DNA of 64,000 bases. Origin: Hymenobacter sp. HSC-4F20 (lineage in GTDB: Bacteria; Bacteroidota; Bacteroidia; Cytophagales; Hymenobacteraceae). The DNA lies in assembly GCF_019599275.1 (NCBI RefSeq), contig NZ_JAHZTD010000002.1:930001-994000 (forward strand). Direction: 5' to 3'. This document shows, piece by piece, positions 61,572 to 64,000 of this stretch. Every line of letters begins with the position of its first letter. Within the stretch, counting starts at the first letter, position 1. The notes under the pieces are model-generated. The model saw only the letters and a program-made list of their open reading frames with translations, had not been told where the DNA came from and did not search any database. Both the position numbers and the translations under genes were made by a program.

Positions 61572-62564
61572 ATGAACACCTCCAGCACTTCTGCCGCTAC
61601 CCCCGGCGACACCATCCTTGTTATTGGCGCCGGCGGACAACTGGGCCTGGAACTCACCCATGAGCTGCGGCAGATTTACGGCGCTTCCAATGTGGTAGCC
61701 GCCGATGTGCGCGCCCCCAAGGATGCTGAAACAACCCAGGCCGGACCGTTTGAGCTGTTGGATGTGCTGGATAAACATCGGTTGGAAGAAGTTATTCGCC
61801 AGTACAAGCCCAAGCAGGTGTATCACCTGGCCGCGCTGCTGTCGGCTACGGCCGAGAAGAACCCCAAGTTTGGGTGGCAGCTGAATATGGATGGCCTGTT
61901 TCATGTGCTGGATGCCGCCATAGACCTGGGCGTGCAGCAGGTATACTGGCCCAGCAGCATTGCCGTGTTCGGGCCGGATACGCCCCGCCACAACACGCCC
62001 CAGCTTACCGTCATGAACCCTAACACGGTGTACGGCATCAGCAAGCTGGCCGGGGAGCAGTGGTGCGAGTGGTACTTCCGCAAGCACGGGCTGGATGTGC
62101 GCAGCCTGCGCTACCCCGGCCTCATCGGCTACAAGAGCCTACCCGGCGGTGGCACCACCGACTACGCCGTGGACATCTACCACAAAGCCGTGGCGGGCCA
62201 GAGCTATGAGTGCTTCCTTTCTGAGGAAACCTACCTGCCCATGATGTACATGCCCGACGCTCTGAAGGCAACCCTGGACCTAATGCATGCGCCCTCGGAC
62301 AGCATTAAGGTGCGCAGCTCCTATAACCTGGGCGCCATGAGCTTCAGCCCCCGGGAAATAACGGCCAGCATTCAGCGCCACTACTCCGAGTTTGAGGTAA
62401 ACTATAAGCCCGATGCCCGCCAGCAGATTGCCGATTCCTGGCCCGCTAGCATCGACGACTCCAAGGCCCGCCAGGACTGGGGCTGGCAGCCGCAGTTCGA
62501 CCTGCATAAGATGACCGACGATATGCTGCTGCACCTGCGCCAGCCTGTGGCAGTAAGCCTGTAG
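61572..62564 (+). CDS. tdh: L-threonine 3-dehydrogenase, epimerase/SDR type
   Basis: A 330-aa NAD-dependent extended SDR enzyme. Rossmann motif VIGAGGQLGLELTHEL at the start, catalytic Tyr154-x3-Lys158 in TVYGISKLAGE and the Ser in WPSSIAVFG; the PGLIGYKSLPGGGTTDYAVD segment is typical of the SDR-type threonine dehydrogenases described from Flavobacterium and Cupriavidus and separates it from UDP-galactose epimerases. It oxidises threonine to 2-amino-3-ketobutyrate, the Kbl substrate. The start at 61572 is supported by TATCTTTG upstream; the frame is open to 61473. Confidence 0.92.
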   Translation: MNTSSTSAATPGDTILVIGAGGQLGLELTHELRQIYGASNVVAADVRAPKDAETTQAGPFELLDVLDKHRLEEVIRQYKPKQVYHLAALLSATAEKNPKFGWQLNMDGLFHVLDAAIDLGVQQVYWPSSIAVFGPDTPRHNTPQLTVMNPNTVYGISKLAGEQWCEWYFRKHGLDVRSLRYPGLIGYKSLPGGGTTDYAVDIYHKAVAGQSYECFLSEETYLPMMYMPDALKATLDLMHAPSDSIKVRSSYNLGAMSFSPREITASIQRHYSEFEVNYKPDARQQIADSWPASIDDSKARQDWGWQPQFDLHKMTDDMLLHLRQPVAVSL

Positions 62565-62598
62565 TGCAACAAAGCCAGGCAAGTAGTCTGTTAACAGA

Positions 62599-62634
62599 AA
62601 CTAGCCCGAAGCAGTGCTTCGGGCTAGTTTTTTC
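62599..62634 (+). terminator. Terminator of tdh
   Basis: Perfect 14-bp stem (62599-62612 with 62616-62629), 3-base loop, T-run. Confidence 0.9.
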
Positions 62635-62692
62635 AAAAGCTGACAGCCAAGGTAATTTCTTCGCAACGTAGTGTGTTCAACCTATTGGCAGC

Positions 62693-63151
62693 ATGGAAAA
62701 ATCGGGGTGGGCAGACTGGCTTTTCAAAGCGCTTGTTGCGGGGCTACAACTGTTTTTTCTGTATGGCATGGGGCGGTTTCTGTACCTGATGGGCGGCCTG
62801 CATCTGACGAACCCCTTTCAGAAAGGGTGGAAGCATTTATACCAGATCTATGGTAGCATGACGGCTGTACGGCCAATGCACCTGGCTTCAGCCTGCATTG
62901 GAGCTGTTACCTACAACGACACGGTAGAAATTGGCTGGGACCAAGCGGAACTGGTAATGCGCAAAACCTTTTTTTCTGATGACCTGGTACGCATTCCTTA
63001 CGCACATTTCACCCTTATTGCGGCTCCCCAACAGCACACCATCTGGCGGATTCCTATTCGTACCGACGGCCTATTTGCAGTTAGCGGCGTCAGCATAGCT
63101 TTCAAAAGCGCCGTAGCCGCTCAGCTTATCGAGCGAATTCCGCGCAAATAA
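62693..63151 (+). CDS. Hypothetical membrane-anchored protein
   Basis: A 152-aa protein with one hydrophobic helix near the N-terminus (WLFKALVAGLQLFFLYGMGR, about 10-35) and a soluble C-terminal domain with strands HLASACIGAVTYNDTVEIGW, AHFTLIAAPQQHTIWRIP and AVSGVSIAFKSAVAAQL. The ATG at 62693 is used. It is followed by the DUF3891 gene after 85 bp in the same direction. No family recognised. Confidence 0.65.
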   Translation: MEKSGWADWLFKALVAGLQLFFLYGMGRFLYLMGGLHLTNPFQKGWKHLYQIYGSMTAVRPMHLASACIGAVTYNDTVEIGWDQAELVMRKTFFSDDLVRIPYAHFTLIAAPQQHTIWRIPIRTDGLFAVSGVSIAFKSAVAAQLIERIPRK

Positions 63152-63236
63152 AGTGGGTTTCGGGGCTGCCAGCCGCTCATGACCAAACCTCCGTGCGGCC
63201 CCTGCGTTCCTCTGCGGAAACCCACGACTGAGCGTC

Positions 63237-63974
63237 ATGATTGTCAATTACGTGCCCACGGGCTGGCAGATTATTTACCAGCAAGCCCACGCCCTGCTAG
63301 CGGCGCAGCTGCTACACCAGTGGCCCTCCTTCCTACCCTGCGACCAATGGGTAGGCCTGCTCGCCGCGGCGGCCCAGCACGATGATGAACAGGAGAACTG
63401 GGACGGGCACTACGGCCTAACGCCGGCTGGGGCGCCAGCGAACTTCACCATGAAGGAATTTTCGTTGGCGCAAGCTACGGGCGTCATGAAAGCTGCTCGC
63501 TTCCAGGGCCGTTGGCGCAGCTTACTGACCAGCCTGCACCTAAGTACCTTGTACGAAGGCCTGCGCGGACAGCAGTCCGAGCTTGATACTTTTCTGGATG
63601 AGCAGCTGGCCAACCAGAAACGGTGGTTGCGGGAACTGAAAATCAAGAAAGCCGACGCCCAGCAGGCCTATACTCTGCTGCACTGGTGCGACCGGCTCAG
63701 CCTGATTTTGTGCCGCCACGAGTTGCCCGAAATGGGCCGGACCCTGGAAATCTACCAGGGCCCTGATGGTCAGAGCTACCACGTGCTACAGCCCCAGGCC
63801 AATGGCCCAGTGCGCGTACAGCCGTGGCCCTTTCGGGAAAAGCAGTTCATGGTAAGCGTAGAAGCCAGCGCTTTGCACCAGCTCCAGTTTCAGAACGATG
63901 CAGAGCTGGCGCAGGCCCTGCGCGACGCGCCCATTGAAACCCTGCGCTGGGAACTGGCCTCGTCGGCAGAATAA
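63237..63974 (+). CDS. DUF3891 family protein
   Basis: A 245-aa soluble all-helical protein. Signature elements of DUF3891 are present: AAAAQHDDEQENWD near residue 45, TSLHLSTLYEG, CDRLSLILCRHELP and the terminal PWPF segment. The conserved His-Asp-Asp, His and Asp residues in helices resemble HD-type metal-dependent hydrolases, so a phosphohydrolase role is possible, but no activity is established. The gene is complete inside the window, ending 26 bp before its edge. Confidence 0.82.
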   Translation: MIVNYVPTGWQIIYQQAHALLAAQLLHQWPSFLPCDQWVGLLAAAAQHDDEQENWDGHYGLTPAGAPANFTMKEFSLAQATGVMKAARFQGRWRSLLTSLHLSTLYEGLRGQQSELDTFLDEQLANQKRWLRELKIKKADAQQAYTLLHWCDRLSLILCRHELPEMGRTLEIYQGPDGQSYHVLQPQANGPVRVQPWPFREKQFMVSVEASALHQLQFQNDAELAQALRDAPIETLRWELASSAE

Positions 63975-64000
63975 GGTGCTTTCCCAGGGCAGTGGCCCCA

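Noticed and set aside
61572..62564. UDP-galactose 4-epimerase
   Set aside because: The sequence around GLIGYKSLPGGGTTDYAVD and the length match SDR-type threonine dehydrogenase.

Overview
The window is a GC-rich chromosomal segment from a member of the Bacteroidota, most likely a Hymenobacter-like cytophagalean. The evidence is a T9SS C-terminal sorting domain (49520-51958), a SusC-type TonB receptor, a SusB-like GH97, a YtxJ-type bacillithiol protein, a fused alpha/beta 2-oxoacid dehydrogenase E1, and many exact copies of the Bacteroidota -7 promoter element TAnnTTTG upstream of genes. The assignment rests on gene content only; there is no rRNA here. I see no phage, insertion sequence, CRISPR array or plasmid function. 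The only RNA gene recognised is a tRNA-Asn(GTT).

Layout. 1-9 kb: a Roadblock-fold protein, a gene-poor 700-bp stretch with strong inverted repeats, a Crp/Fnr regulator with FNR-like cysteines, an M1 aminopeptidase, an EamA exporter, a large lipoprotein glycosidase and two tandem group III truncated globins. 9-16 kb: the 2-oxoglutarate dehydrogenase operon (sucA then sucB, minus strand) with a REP-like palindrome between the genes, then an MRJP-like lipoprotein and a 3D-domain protein. 16-27 kb: mostly lineage-specific proteins, among them a NERD-like/coiled-coil/WG-repeat membrane protein, an Ala-rich lipoprotein, a pair of paralogous secreted proteins, a broken csbD-like gene, a DprA/SLOG-like protein and a DUF1206 membrane protein. 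27-38 kb: a saccharopine-dehydrogenase-like enzyme, gcvP, lipA, OsmC, YtxJ, small secreted proteins and the fused E1. 38-52 kb: TonB receptor, M16 peptidase, three adjacent secreted proteins sharing an unrecognised motif, pheS, a Rieske-like lipoprotein, tRNA-Asn, GH97 and a T9SS cargo protein. 52-64 kb: fatty acid hydroxylase, aroK, an orphan ABC permease, a DoxX-type protein, DUF1599, folP-cdaA, kbl, patatin, tdh and two proteins of unknown function.

Connections. tdh and kbl convert threonine to glycine and acetyl-CoA; gcvP starts glycine cleavage; lipA makes the lipoyl cofactor needed by glycine cleavage and by the two-lipoyl sucB. The globins, Fnr-like regulator, OsmC and YtxJ are consistent with handling of oxygen, NO or thiol stress, but no direct regulatory link is visible.

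The most novel-looking element is the three-gene cluster at 42540-44370, whose products share a fixed-spacing motif APG-x9-[ST]TDY-x-GRP. Other points of interest are lipA and pheS promoters placed so close to the start codon that the mRNAs should be leaderless, a NERD-like domain without its catalytic residues joined to WG repeats, a Rieske-like protein without canonical ligands, and two decayed small genes.
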